From positions 1 through 58,724 of the forward strand of contig NZ_JAQYWB010000036.1 in assembly GCF_030145185.1 (NCBI RefSeq): a stretch of 58,724 nt of DNA, read 5' to 3'. Under the pieces are notes generated by a model. That model saw only the letters and a list, made by a program, of their open reading frames with translations. It was not told where the DNA came from and did not search any database. Position 1 is the stretch's first letter. Every line of letters begins with the position of its first letter. Below, piece after piece: positions 8,870-18,253 of this stretch. The position numbers were made by a program, and so were the translations under genes. The DNA is from Desulfoluna sp. Lineage in GTDB: Bacteria > Desulfobacterota > Desulfobacteria > Desulfobacterales > Desulfolunaceae.

Positions 8870-11167
8870 ATGAAGACCCATACGATATTGGACGCCATCG
8901 GCAACACCCCCCTTGTGGAGGTGACGCGATTGAACCCGAACCCCCAGGTGCGTATTTTTGCCAAGTTGGAGTATGTGAACCCAGGTGGCTCGATTAAAGA
9001 CCGGGCTGCTCTTTCCATGATCGAGTATGGGGAAAAAAATGGAGAGTTGACCCAGGACAAGACGGTCATTGAGGCCACCAGCGGAAACACCGGGATCGGT
9101 CTGGCCCTGGTATGCTCGGTGAAGGGCTATCGCCTTAAGCTTGCCATGAGCGACGCGGTGAGCGAAGAGCGTCAGAAAATTTTGCGGGCCCGGGGGGCTG
9201 AAATTGTCCTCACCCCCGGTCACCTCGGCACCGATGGGGCCATTGAAGAGGTGACCCGGTTGGTGGCGGAGCATCCCGACATGTATTACCGCAGCAACCA
9301 GTACAGCTCTCCGGCCAACTGGATGGCCCATTACAACGGGACGGCAACAGAAATTTGGGATCAATGCGACGGCCAGGTGGATTGTGTGGTGGCCTCCATG
9401 GGGACCACGGGGACGTTGATGGGGCTCTCCCGCCGAATGAAGGAGTATCGTGATGAGATCCGCATTGTTGGGGTCGAACCGTATCTAGGACACGGTATTC
9501 AAGGCCTTAAGAACATGAAAGAAGCCCATGAACCTGCGATCTATGAGCGTCGCCGCCTGGATGCCAAGGTCAACGTAGAAGATGACGAAGCCTTTGAGAT
9601 GACCCGCAGGCTGGCCTCGGACGAGGGGCTTTTTGTGGGGATGAGCAGCGGGGCGGCCATGGTCGCTGCGGTGAAGGAGGCTGAAACCATGGACACGGGA
9701 ACCGTGGTGGTGATTCTGCCTGATGGCGGGGAACGCTATCTCTCTACCCATCTCTTCTCGGTCAAGGACAAGCCCGGTCCGATGCTTTACAACACCCGCA
9801 CGGGGCGTCGTGAGATGTTTGCCCCGAAGGAGCCGGGGGTGGTCACCCTGTACACCTGCGGCCCCACCGTCCATCAGCGCATGGACCTTTCCCTGATGCG
9901 CCGGTTTCTCTTTTCAGATCTGCTGAGCCGTTACTTGAGCTTTCGCGGGTTTTCCGTCCGGCACATCATTAATATTACCGATCTTGATGATAAGACCATT
10001 GCCGGAGCCGCAGAGAAAGGGGTTCCTCTGGCTGAGTTTACCGCGCACTGGATCGATCTTTTTCACAGAGATCTTGCCGCGCTTGCCATCAAGTCCCCCG
10101 AAGCCTGCCCTAAGGTCAGCGAGCATGTGGATAAGATGGTTGCCGTGACCGAGGAGCTGTTGAAAAAAGGGGTCGCTTACGAGAAATTACGCTCTGTTTA
10201 TTTCGATATCTCCCGTGTGGCTCAGTATGGGGCCATGTCCGGGGTGGATCTCGAAAAGATCCGTCTTGGCGCCACCGTGGACCTGGACGAATACGAAAAA
10301 GAAAATCCTCGGGATTTCACATTGTTTAAGCGAACCCGCAGTCAGGAACGGGAGATGGGGGTGAGCATCGCCACGCGCTGGGGGCGAGTCCGTCCCTCAC
10401 TTCATGTGCAGTGTGCGGCCATCTCCATGGCCTTTCTGGGGGCCGGTTTTGATATTCATACCAGCAGCCGGGAGCTCTTGTTTCCCCACCATGAAAACGA
10501 AGAGGCCATTGCCCGTGCCCTGAGCGGTGGCCCTCTGGCGCGTTTCTGGCTCCATTGCGATCGGGTCCTGGCCCATGGACGGAAATTGGACAGCACCGGA
10601 TCGCGTATCACCTTAGAGGAGATCGAGGCCCTGGGGTTTGATGGCCGGGTTCTGCGGTACTGGCTTCTTTCAGGCCATTATCGAAAACCGCTTAATTATT
10701 CTCCCAAACGTCTGGAGGAGGCCGCCAAGGCCCTGTCGAAAATCGACGCATGCATGAAAGCCCTGGTGATGCGAGAGGAGGGGCTCCCTTATGCCGATAT
10801 AGATCAGGTGGTCTACGATATTCGGAAGGGCCTCATCGACGCCATGGATGACGATCTCAACCTTTCCCGTACCCTGGCCGTCATTTTCCGGGCGATTCGG
10901 CGTATTAATGCCCTGATGGGTGAGGGCTGGATTGATCCCGACGGGGCACGGGAACTGCTTAAAATTTTTAGAGACGTGGATCAGGTGCTGGGGATTTTCC
11001 ATTTCTCAGAAAAGGACATTCATCCTTCTGGCGGGGTGGAGGCTCTCCTTGCCGAGAGAGCTGCGGCCAGAAAAAGGGGCGAGTGGGAGAGGGCCGACGC
11101 CCTCCGGGTTCGCCTTGAGGCGCTGGGCGTCAGTGTTCACGATGCCCGCGCGGTACGGAACCCATGA
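8870..11167 (+). CDS. Cysteine synthase fused to a degenerate cysteinyl-tRNA synthetase
   Basis: A 765-residue two-domain protein. Residues 1-300 form a PLP-dependent O-acetylserine sulfhydrylase/CysM-type domain with IGNTPLVEV, the PLP lysine K43 (NPGGSIKDR), TSGNTGIG and SSGAA. Residues about 303-765 are a class Ia CysRS module beginning YNTRTGRRE and TLYTCGPTV. Its four zinc ligands appear intact (C330, C515, H540, E544). The ATP-binding signatures are lost: the HIGN position reads DLSL within HQRMDLSLMRR, and the KMSKS position reads KLDSTGS (from about 572). Ordinary aminoacylation is therefore unlikely from this domain, and a separate CysRS would be expected elsewhere. Cysteine sensing or a non-canonical ligase role are possibilities. 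A start at 8849 overlapping tmk is also open. A terminator follows. Confidence 0.85.
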   Translation: MKTHTILDAIGNTPLVEVTRLNPNPQVRIFAKLEYVNPGGSIKDRAALSMIEYGEKNGELTQDKTVIEATSGNTGIGLALVCSVKGYRLKLAMSDAVSEERQKILRARGAEIVLTPGHLGTDGAIEEVTRLVAEHPDMYYRSNQYSSPANWMAHYNGTATEIWDQCDGQVDCVVASMGTTGTLMGLSRRMKEYRDEIRIVGVEPYLGHGIQGLKNMKEAHEPAIYERRRLDAKVNVEDDEAFEMTRRLASDEGLFVGMSSGAAMVAAVKEAETMDTGTVVVILPDGGERYLSTHLFSVKDKPGPMLYNTRTGRREMFAPKEPGVVTLYTCGPTVHQRMDLSLMRRFLFSDLLSRYLSFRGFSVRHIINITDLDDKTIAGAAEKGVPLAEFTAHWIDLFHRDLAALAIKSPEACPKVSEHVDKMVAVTEELLKKGVAYEKLRSVYFDISRVAQYGAMSGVDLEKIRLGATVDLDEYEKENPRDFTLFKRTRSQEREMGVSIATRWGRVRPSLHVQCAAISMAFLGAGFDIHTSSRELLFPHHENEEAIARALSGGPLARFWLHCDRVLAHGRKLDSTGSRITLEEIEALGFDGRVLRYWLLSGHYRKPLNYSPKRLEEAAKALSKIDACMKALVMREEGLPYADIDQVVYDIRKGLIDAMDDDLNLSRTLAVIFRAIRRINALMGEGWIDPDGARELLKIFRDVDQVLGIFHFSEKDIHPSGGVEALLAERAAARKRGEWERADALRVRLEALGVSVHDARAVRNP

Positions 11168-11173
11168 GGAATC

Positions 11174-11197
11174 AGGAGGGACCCCCTCCTTTTTTTG
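11174..11197 (+). terminator. Rho-independent terminator after the cysteine synthase fusion
   Basis: AGGAGGG (11174-11180) pairs with CCCTCCT (11184-11190) and runs into seven T residues. It ends the tmk-fusion transcript. Confidence 0.85.
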
Positions 11198-11260
11198 CAG
11201 CCCCAGGGCAGACGACAACCCTTCGGAAAACACACCTTACTATATGACAGGGAGCTCTCA

Positions 11261-12181
11261 ATGCGCGTAAGATTTTTTCCCCATACCCATGTTTCCGATG
11301 CCACCTCCGATGTGTTAAGGCGCCTGTTTGATGAGGTGGCCGTCATCGTACCCTCTAACGAGGATCCGGTCCCCGAGGGGCTGACGGCCCTGGTGCCGAC
11401 CCCGGACGAAACGGAAAAGTTCAAAGGGCTGCTCGCCGTCTGGAGGCAGTTCGGCGGGCTGCATCAGGAGGCGCTGGTCACCTACGCCCTGGGGCGGGGA
11501 CGCCGGGTTGAGCCTCTCGATGACCTGCTCACCTCTCAAATTAAAAGCGAGCTGCAACGTCAGGTCAAAGGGGGGGCGAAGGTGGATCCAGAGGCAGATC
11601 CCCTCACGGTTGCCCGGGCCCTGTTGAGCCTTGCCGCTGAATACGATCTGCGTCACCGGGAACTTAACCTCGACCTGGCGCGGATTGACAAGAAGCAGCA
11701 GGATTTGTTGGGTGACTTGAAAGGCGAGGTGCCCGATTTCCCCGAACAGGCCGTGCTGGGGGACGAGGGCGGGGATGTGAGGATGCTCAAACGCCTTTCC
11801 GCCTGGGCCACTCTGTTTGTGGGGGAGGCGGCGGCCTGCCCGGACTGTGTTTTTGTGACGGAGAGCCGGGAGGCCCTTGAGCTGGTGGAAGAGTATGGGG
11901 CTCCCCTTGAGGAGCTTGGACGCTTCCGGGGCGAGCAGCTGGGGAGCGGCTTTCTGGAGAATATTCTAGGAGGTGATGGGGTGGCTCAAAGGGGCACCGT
12001 TGCGCCTGATGGAACCGTTACGGTCAGGATATTTATCACTCGTCGTGAACACCCGTATAATGTCTTTAACAAGTTTATTTCCGGGACAAATGTTTTCTCT
12101 GCGAATTATACCGCTCAACCCTCTGAGATTAATGGTAATGTTTTATTTTTATTGTTGGAGGGAATTACACCGAGGCAGTGA
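11261..12181 (+). CDS. Conserved-looking protein of unknown function
   Basis: A 306-residue soluble protein that I do not recognise. It starts MRVRFFPHTHVSDAT at ATG 11261, preceded by GGAG seven bases upstream. The frame is open 22 codons further upstream, but that would begin inside the preceding terminator. The middle (about 115-160) is helical and charged, with HRELNLDLARIDKKQQDLLGD suggesting a short coiled coil. One C-x2-C pair (AACPDCVF, about residues 191-196) could bind metal or form a disulfide. There is no signal peptide or membrane segment. It lies between the cysteine synthase fusion and a ferredoxin, each with its own signals, so context gives little help. Confidence 0.7.
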   Translation: MRVRFFPHTHVSDATSDVLRRLFDEVAVIVPSNEDPVPEGLTALVPTPDETEKFKGLLAVWRQFGGLHQEALVTYALGRGRRVEPLDDLLTSQIKSELQRQVKGGAKVDPEADPLTVARALLSLAAEYDLRHRELNLDLARIDKKQQDLLGDLKGEVPDFPEQAVLGDEGGDVRMLKRLSAWATLFVGEAAACPDCVFVTESREALELVEEYGAPLEELGRFRGEQLGSGFLENILGGDGVAQRGTVAPDGTVTVRIFITRREHPYNVFNKFISGTNVFSANYTAQPSEINGNVLFLLLEGITPRQ

Positions 12182-12226
12182 TGTGCGGAGGGGTTTTTCA
12201 TCGCGAAGCTTTTTTTAAAAACCATG

Positions 12227-12252
12227 TTGACAGCCCCTGAAAAATATATAAT
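12227..12252 (+). promoter_or_regulatory. Tentative promoter upstream of ferredoxin
   Basis: TTGACA (12227-12232) and TATAAT (12247-12252) are both perfect consensus hexamers, but the spacer is only 14 bases, shorter than the usual 16-18. A small hairpin AGGCG/CGCCT (about 12289-12304) lies in the leader before a strong AAGGAGG site. Confidence 0.4.
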
Positions 12253-12354
12253 GAATATACCTGACTTCGACAGGACAGATTATTTTTAGGCGTTTTCACG
12301 CCTGATTTAGTTTGGGTGAGAATATAACTGAATATTTTTTAAGGAGGCTTTAAG

Positions 12355-12543
12355 ATGGGTTTCGAACCTAAAGTAGATGTTGCCAAGTGTACCGGTTGCG
12401 AAGAATGTGTAGACGTATGCCCCACCGAGGTATTTGAGATGAAGGACGGCAAGTCCAACCCTGCAAATGCTGAAGAGTGCCTTGGCTGCGAAAGCTGCGT
12501 TGAAGTTTGCGAATCTGATGCGATTACAGTTGAAGAAAACTAG
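12355..12543 (+). CDS. 2[4Fe-4S] ferredoxin
   Basis: A 62-residue clostridial-type ferredoxin with two C-x2-C-x2-C-x3-C motifs (CTGCEECVDVC-P and CLGCESCVEVC-E), each binding a [4Fe-4S] cluster. The second ends in CES rather than CP. It is a low-potential cytosolic electron carrier for anaerobic metabolism, and could also serve corrinoid reactivation, although it is not adjacent to that cluster. The protein is strongly acidic. AAGGAGGC lies eight bases before ATG. It is a monocistronic unit closed by a terminator. Confidence 0.95.
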   Translation: MGFEPKVDVAKCTGCEECVDVCPTEVFEMKDGKSNPANAEECLGCESCVEVCESDAITVEEN

Positions 12544-12560
12544 CTGACGCTTTCTTCATG

Positions 12561-12598
12561 AATCCCCGACGTACATCGATGCGATCGGGGATTTTTTT
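12561..12598 (+). terminator. Terminator after ferredoxin
   Basis: AATCCCCGA (12561-12569) pairs with TCGGGGATT (12585-12593), followed by a run of T. Confidence 0.85.
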
Positions 12599-12760
12599 GC
12601 CCGCCTCATTCAGACTCACCTTTCAAATCCTCTTTTGAATACACATACTTTCGTGCTTTCAAGTCCATGTTCCGGTGGAACAACTACCTTGCCTGAGGCA
12701 GCAATTTGTGATACGTCGTTGCTTAATATATCTCTATATAAAAGTGGAATTGTCAGATTT

Positions 12761-13093
12761 ATGAAACAGTATGTCATCGATGAACTGAGACTCGAGGATC
12801 AAGAAAAGATTAAAGCCTGGCTTGATGCTCATCTTGAACCCTCTCCGCTGGGAGATCTCTACTGGCTTCCCCTGGACAGCGAGATCCTGAGTGAAGAGCA
12901 GAAGGCCCATGCAGCGTGTGGCCCCCATGTTTTTGCATTGGACTTGAGCCCCGGGCGCCTTTCGTGTGAATTGCTTGTTCGGACAAGGAAACGGGTGACC
13001 TGTCAGTGCATCGGCTATGCCACAGATCGCCAGTTCCTCTGGCTGGTCCGCCGAATGGATAGCCTGTTTGAAGCTGCGGGAGTTCTCTCCTGA
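12761..13093 (+). CDS. Small protein of unknown function
   Basis: 110 residues from ATG 12761. The frame is open another 42 codons upstream, but that stretch is low-quality sequence directly after the ferredoxin terminator. It has a charged amphipathic start (KQYVIDELRLEDQEKIKAWLDAHL), a central hydrophobic strand region around HVFALDLSPGRLSCELLVRT, and a single C-x-C (VTCQCIGYAT). No signal peptide or membrane segment. The lack of a clear ribosome site lowers confidence in the exact start. It precedes RNase J by 83 bases and may be co-transcribed with it. I cannot name a family. Confidence 0.6.
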   Translation: MKQYVIDELRLEDQEKIKAWLDAHLEPSPLGDLYWLPLDSEILSEEQKAHAACGPHVFALDLSPGRLSCELLVRTRKRVTCQCIGYATDRQFLWLVRRMDSLFEAAGVLS

Positions 13094-13176
13094 AAGACTG
13101 TTTGGGAGCGAGGCGCAGTGCCGGTGAATTTTGAGAATCCAGGCGTCAATTGAACGGATGAGAATTGGGTGAATAG

Positions 13177-14859
13177 ATGGAACACACAGTGCCACCGGAA
13201 AGCGAAAAAGCTCTGAGAATCATCCCGTTGGGAGGCCTTGGGGAGATCGGGCTCAATATGATGGTGATTGAGTACGGCAAGGAAGCCATTATTATCGATG
13301 CAGGGCTGATGTTCCCGGAAGATTACATGCTCGGGATCGACATCGTGATTCCCTCCATGGATTACATCAAACAAAATGCCTCGAACATTCTGGCCGTGAT
13401 TCTTACCCATGCCCACGAAGATCATATCGGTGCCCTTCCATACCTCCTGCGTGAGGTGGATGTCCCGGTGTATGGCACCCCGTTTACCCTGGGGGTGGTC
13501 CGCAGGAAACTTGAAGAGCAGGCAGGGCTGAGTTCCGCCTCGTTGAACGTTTTTCATGCCCGAGACCTGCTGCGTATCGGGCCTTTTGAAGTGGATCCCA
13601 TTCGGGTGAGCCATTCCACGGTGGACGGTGTCGGGCTGGCTATCCGTACGCCTCGGGGGGTCGTGGTTCATACCGGCGACTTCAAGATCAACCTCTCGGG
13701 CAAAGAGTCCACCATGACCGACGTCAACAGCTTTGCTCTGTATGGCGAAAAGGGGGTTTTGGCCCTCTTGTCGGACTCCACAAACGTCGAGAAACGTGGG
13801 TATACCATCTCCGACAGCGAGGTCGCTGACTCCTTAAAGCGCATCGCCTTCGATGCCGAGGGGCGGATCGTTGTGGCGCTGTTTGCCTCGAATGTGGCCC
13901 GCATCCAGCAGATTGTCGATATCGCAGAGATGAAAAAGTGCAAGCTGGTCTTCTGCGGGCGTTCCGTGGAGATGACGGTTAAGATCGCCCGCGAGCTGGG
14001 TTACCTTCAGATTCCTGCAGGGATGGAGCTCGATATCCGGCGCATCAATGATTTTGCCGCCAATCGCCTGATCCTGGTTACCACGGGGAGTCAGGGAGAG
14101 CCCATGAGCGCTCTGGCCCGTATGGCCGCCGGGAACCATAAGCATATCAAGATCCGCAAAGACGACACCATCGTCTTCTCATCCAAGATTATTCCAGGCA
14201 ATGAAAAAGCCATCGCCGGTATTATCAATACCATCTATCGGCTGGGGGCCACGGTGGTGTATGAAAAGACGGCGCCGGTGCATGTCTCCGGCCATGCCTA
14301 TCAGGAAGAACTCAAGACGATGATGCACCTGACCCGGCCCCGGTATTTTATCCCTATCCACGGCGAGTATCGGCACCTGGTAAATCACTCACGCCTGGCC
14401 CAATCTGCCGGGATCCCCGAGGAGAATGTGATGCTGGCCGAAAACGGGGACATCATCACCTTTGACGACAACGGGGCCCATCTGGGCGGCAAGGTGCCCA
14501 CCGGCCGCGTTCTGGTGGATGGCAAAGGGGTGGGAGATGTCGGACGCAGCGTCTTGAAAGAGCGTCAGATGCTGGCGAAAGACGGCCTGGTGGTGGTGAC
14601 CATCGTCTTTGATGAGGAGACCGGGGTCATTGTTTACGGCCCGGAGATCGTTTCGCGGGGGTTTGTCTTCTGGACGGCCACCGGACATCTTCTGGACGAC
14701 GCCCAGTGCGTGATTCTGGAAGTGGTCGAAGAGATCGGCATGGATGCGCCCAACCGCACTGACGTGATACGCACCAAAATTCAAAAGGCATTGCGGCAGT
14801 ATTTCAATTTCACCATCAAGCGCCGACCCATCATCGTTCCCGTTATCATGGAGCTATAG
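13177..14859 (+). CDS. rnj: Ribonuclease J
   Basis: A 560-residue metallo-beta-lactamase/beta-CASP ribonuclease with 5'-3' exonuclease and endonuclease activity on mRNA and rRNA. Motifs: the HxHxDH metal site THAHEDHIGALPYLL (His78, His80, Asp82, His83), GDFKIN, SDSTNVE, the beta-CASP segment SNVARIQQIVD, and the HVSGHA and PIHGEYRHL histidine motifs, followed by the RNase J C-terminal domain. This enzyme replaces RNase E in many Desulfobacterota. The ribosome site is weak (GGGTGAATAG before ATG). ftsK begins seven bases after the stop, so the two form an operon. Confidence 0.95.
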   Translation: MEHTVPPESEKALRIIPLGGLGEIGLNMMVIEYGKEAIIIDAGLMFPEDYMLGIDIVIPSMDYIKQNASNILAVILTHAHEDHIGALPYLLREVDVPVYGTPFTLGVVRRKLEEQAGLSSASLNVFHARDLLRIGPFEVDPIRVSHSTVDGVGLAIRTPRGVVVHTGDFKINLSGKESTMTDVNSFALYGEKGVLALLSDSTNVEKRGYTISDSEVADSLKRIAFDAEGRIVVALFASNVARIQQIVDIAEMKKCKLVFCGRSVEMTVKIARELGYLQIPAGMELDIRRINDFAANRLILVTTGSQGEPMSALARMAAGNHKHIKIRKDDTIVFSSKIIPGNEKAIAGIINTIYRLGATVVYEKTAPVHVSGHAYQEELKTMMHLTRPRYFIPIHGEYRHLVNHSRLAQSAGIPEENVMLAENGDIITFDDNGAHLGGKVPTGRVLVDGKGVGDVGRSVLKERQMLAKDGLVVVTIVFDEETGVIVYGPEIVSRGFVFWTATGHLLDDAQCVILEVVEEIGMDAPNRTDVIRTKIQKALRQYFNFTIKRRPIIVPVIMEL

Positions 14860-14865
14860 ATTCGG

Positions 14866-17139
14866 ATGAGAAAAGAGATCACCGGTACGCTTCTGTTTTT
14901 TCTTGTCGTGTTGACTCTGATCAGCCTTGTTTCGTACAACTGGACCGATCCCTCCATCAACCATGTCGGCGCCTCTGCCCATGTGAAAAATCTCTTCGGA
15001 TTACTGGGCGCTCATATTGCCGGATTTCTTATTGGCCTTGCCGGGATGGGGGCCTTCTGGATTCCCGTCCTGCTGCTCATCGCCAGCGTTCATTTTCTGA
15101 GCAATCGAAAAGGGAACAGTCTCTATTATATCACCGGGGGTGGGGTCATTCTGGTCTTTTCCACCGGCGCGCTGTTGGCCATGGTGTCTGGCCTCGATTA
15201 TTACATTCTTTTTGAAAATCGATTTCCCGCAGGGGGGCTGGTGGGAACCCTTCTTAAAGGGGCGCTTTTAAAATATACCAACCTCACCGGTGGTTTGATT
15301 ATCATCGGCGTGGCCATTTGTATCGGCCTGATTCTTTCCACCGGGTTCTCCTTTATCGCCCTTTATCAGTTCATGCGCAGCGGGTTGAAAAAGAGTCGGG
15401 AGAAACGCGCCGAGCATCGGGGTAAACGCGCCGAGCGCCGAGTGAAAAAAGAACTCGAAAAGAGCCTCAAAACAGCGCAGGGCAAAGAACGTAAGGCCAA
15501 TCGCAAGCTGGCCAAGCGCACCCCGGCCGAAGTGACCGAGGTGAAAATCAAGAGCGTTAAGCCCAAAAAAGCGCACACCGCCACCGTGGCTCAGCAGGAG
15601 GAGTTCAGCTTCATGACCCCGGCCGGGGCCGCCCAAGGCTACCGGCTGCCGACCATCTCTTTTCTGAATGATCCCGAGGAAGAGGAGGGCGCCGTCGTCG
15701 ACAACGACAGTTTGCGGATGCTCTCGGTGCTGCTTGAAAAAAAACTCGAGGACTTCGGGGTGATGGGCAAGGTGTCGGAGGTCTCTCCCGGACCTGTGAT
15801 CACCACCTTCGAATACAAACCGGCCCCTGGCGTAAAGATTAACAAGATCGTGAACCTGGCCGACGATCTGGCTTTGGCCCTTCGGGCCATCAGTATCCGC
15901 ATTGTGGCCCCCATTCCCGGTAAAGACGCCATCGGCATCGAGGTGCCCAACGATGTCCGGAGCAAGGTGTGGTTCAAAGAGATCGTCACCTCCAGCAGCT
16001 TCATCAAGTCCAAATCTCCCCTGTGTATCTGTCTGGGCCATGATATCGTGGGCAATCCCATGGTCGCAGAGCTCAACAAGATGCCCCACCTTCTCATCGC
16101 CGGTGCCACCGGAGCGGGTAAGAGTGTGGGCCTTAACGTGATGATTTCCAGCCTCCTTTTTAAATCTACCCCGGAAGATGTGCGGATGATTATGATTGAT
16201 CCCAAGCGCATCGAGCTCTCCGTTTACAACGGGATTCCCCATTTGATTACCCCGGTGGTGACGGATATGAAGAAGGCCACCAATGCCCTTTTCTGGGCTG
16301 TCCGGGAGATGGAACGGCGCTACGAGCTTCTGGCGGAACACAAAGCCCGAAATATCGATCAGTTTAATAAGATGGTGGAAAAATACGATCAGGAGTCGAA
16401 GAAAGGCGGGGCGAAGAAAAAGGTGCCTCAGCCTGCAGCGGGGACAACGGAGACGCCTGAAAACGAGGAGAGCTCAGAGCCGCTGGAGAAACTCCCCTTT
16501 ATTGTGATTATTATCGACGAGCTGGCCGACCTGATGATGGTGGCCTCCCGGGATGTGGAGGTGGCTCTGACCCGTCTCGCTCAGATGGCCCGTGCTTCAG
16601 GTATCCATATCGTTTTGGCCACCCAGCGGCCCAGCGTGGACGTGTTGACCGGTATTATCAAGGCCAACTTTCCCACGCGTATCTCTTTTCAGGTCTCATC
16701 TAAGACCGATTCGCGCACCATTATTGACTCCAACGGTGCCGAAAACCTGCTGGGTATGGGGGACATGCTCTACCTGCCGCCAGGTACCGCCAAGTTGATG
16801 CGAATCCACGGGGCTTTTATCTCCGATGAGGAGCTCAGTGAGCTCATCAGTTTCTGGAAGGAGCAACAGGGCCCAGGGTACGACACCTCTATTCTCGACA
16901 CCCCACCCGAGGTGGCGGCTGCTGAAGGAGGGGACGCCGACTATGATGAGAAGTATGACGAGGCCGTGGCTCTCGTGACCCGAACCCGTCAGGCCTCCAT
17001 TTCCAGCGTTCAGCGCCATCTTCGTATCGGCTACAACCGGGCCGCCCGCATCATTGAGGCCATGGAACGCGATGGGGTGATCGGACCCGCAGATGGGGCG
17101 AAATCCCGGGAGGTCCTGGTGGCCTCGTACGACGAGTAA
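14866..17139 (+). CDS. ftsK: DNA translocase FtsK/SpoIIIE
   Basis: Septal ATP-driven DNA pump that clears chromosomes during division. The 757 residues contain an N-terminal membrane region with about four helices (1-175), a short charged linker rich in Lys/Arg (about 175-250), and the motor with Walker A GATGAGKS (412-419) and Walker B FIVIIIDELADLMM. Downstream are ARASGIHIVLATQRPSVD and a C-terminal winged-helix gamma domain (about 690-757, YDEAVALVTRTRQASIS) that reads polar DNA sequences. An insertion of about 40 charged residues (YDQESKKGGAKKKVPQPAAG ...) interrupts the motor after the Walker A region, as in several FtsK homologues. It is co-transcribed with rnj. Confidence 0.95.
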   Translation: MRKEITGTLLFFLVVLTLISLVSYNWTDPSINHVGASAHVKNLFGLLGAHIAGFLIGLAGMGAFWIPVLLLIASVHFLSNRKGNSLYYITGGGVILVFSTGALLAMVSGLDYYILFENRFPAGGLVGTLLKGALLKYTNLTGGLIIIGVAICIGLILSTGFSFIALYQFMRSGLKKSREKRAEHRGKRAERRVKKELEKSLKTAQGKERKANRKLAKRTPAEVTEVKIKSVKPKKAHTATVAQQEEFSFMTPAGAAQGYRLPTISFLNDPEEEEGAVVDNDSLRMLSVLLEKKLEDFGVMGKVSEVSPGPVITTFEYKPAPGVKINKIVNLADDLALALRAISIRIVAPIPGKDAIGIEVPNDVRSKVWFKEIVTSSSFIKSKSPLCICLGHDIVGNPMVAELNKMPHLLIAGATGAGKSVGLNVMISSLLFKSTPEDVRMIMIDPKRIELSVYNGIPHLITPVVTDMKKATNALFWAVREMERRYELLAEHKARNIDQFNKMVEKYDQESKKGGAKKKVPQPAAGTTETPENEESSEPLEKLPFIVIIIDELADLMMVASRDVEVALTRLAQMARASGIHIVLATQRPSVDVLTGIIKANFPTRISFQVSSKTDSRTIIDSNGAENLLGMGDMLYLPPGTAKLMRIHGAFISDEELSELISFWKEQQGPGYDTSILDTPPEVAAAEGGDADYDEKYDEAVALVTRTRQASISSVQRHLRIGYNRAARIIEAMERDGVIGPADGAKSREVLVASYDE

Positions 17140-17230
17140 TAGTTCCCTTTTTATTTCTTTTGATGTGATCGGGACGTCCCGGCAGGGCGCCCCGTTTTTT
17201 TATCTGACATTTCAGGAAAGATGGTGTTGT

Positions 17231-17887
17231 ATGGCTTTAAACAGATCATTGATCGACAGTGTAAAAGGCTTTTTAAGCCATGATGAGGGCACGCGCCTTT
17301 ATACCCTAACAGCGGAGGCCTCGCAACGGGGACCCTGCCTTGAAATCGGCAGCTATTGCGGAAAATCGACGCTCTGGATCGGAGAGGCGTGTCGGGAGGC
17401 GGGAAGTGTTCTCTTTGCCGTTGATCATCACCGGGGCTCGGAAGAGCAGCAGAAAGGGGAGATGTTTTTTGATGCAGACCTCTGGGACGACACCGAAGAG
17501 AAAGTGGATACCTTCACGGTGTTTCGCAGGACTCTGGATCGGGCCGATCTCAATGACACCGTGGTGCCCCTGGTGTCAAAATCGTCGGTGGCGGGGCGTT
17601 TCTGGGCCACTCCCCTGAGCCTTGTCTTTATTGATGGCGGGCACACCTATGAGGCGGCCTACAACGATTACGCCTGCTGGGGTCGGCATGTGATGCCCGG
17701 GGGTTATCTCTTGATTCACGATATTTATGACTCCATCGACGAGGGGGGCCAGGCTCCCCATCATATCTACAAGATGGCCGTGGCCTCCGGGCAGTTCGAG
17801 GTCCTGGAGCGCACTGGGTCGTTGGGTGTCCTCCGGCGCTATCCTTGCGGTACCCTTCCTCCCGAGCTTCCGGAAAAGGATTATTAA
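17231..17887 (+). CDS. Class I SAM-dependent methyltransferase-like protein
   Basis: 218 residues of the Methyltransf_24 type. Visible are the SAM-binding strand-loop CLEIGSYCGKSTLWIG (the E/DxGxxxGxS motif I, about 36-51), an acidic residue at the end of strand two (VLFAVDHH, about 59-66), and LVFIDGGHTYEAAYNDY, a hallmark of this subgroup. The substrate is unknown. ATG 17231 is preceded by AGGAAAG. The open frame extends upstream into ftsK but those codons overlap it in another frame. It starts 91 bases after ftsK. A GC-rich stem followed by T7 at about 17173-17202 may separate the transcripts. Confidence 0.8.
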   Translation: MALNRSLIDSVKGFLSHDEGTRLYTLTAEASQRGPCLEIGSYCGKSTLWIGEACREAGSVLFAVDHHRGSEEQQKGEMFFDADLWDDTEEKVDTFTVFRRTLDRADLNDTVVPLVSKSSVAGRFWATPLSLVFIDGGHTYEAAYNDYACWGRHVMPGGYLLIHDIYDSIDEGGQAPHHIYKMAVASGQFEVLERTGSLGVLRRYPCGTLPPELPEKDY

Positions 17888-18253
17888 TGGGTCCGTTTCC
17901 CCCGGTTTTCGTTCCGTTTACCGGGGGGTTGCCATGGTTGAGTCCTTTTTATTGCCCGGGGAATATCCTTCTCCGGGTGCAAGGGTGTTGATCCCCTGAG
18001 CACTCTCTGATAAACTATCTGCACGTTTTTCCTCACAAAAGTAGTTCGCTTTCAAAGGTCAGGCCATTGCCTCTGCGACCGCTTTCACTTTCCTTCCAGG
18101 GCCTTCGTCTTGACTCGCCGTTCCTGTTTTTTTGGTTTTCTATCAAAATGATCCCTGCCGCACTCATATTTTGACCCGCCAGTGTCTTTGGCTGTCCATC
18201 GCAACCGGTGGGTGCCCTCACGTCAATAGATCCTAACCTGCGAGGTACACGAG
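17888..18253. other. Intergenic region before the oxidase operon
   Basis: No gene seen. It contains an inverted repeat, CCCCCGGT (17899-17906) with ACCGGGGG (17920-17927), probably the 3' end of the methyltransferase transcript although no T-run follows. The promoter of the oxidase operon should lie here but I could not pick a convincing pair of boxes. Confidence 0.5.

Noticed and set aside
15268-16341. 357-residue open frame antisense to ftsK
   Set aside because: It mirrors the ftsK codons and has no recognisable domain or start signal.
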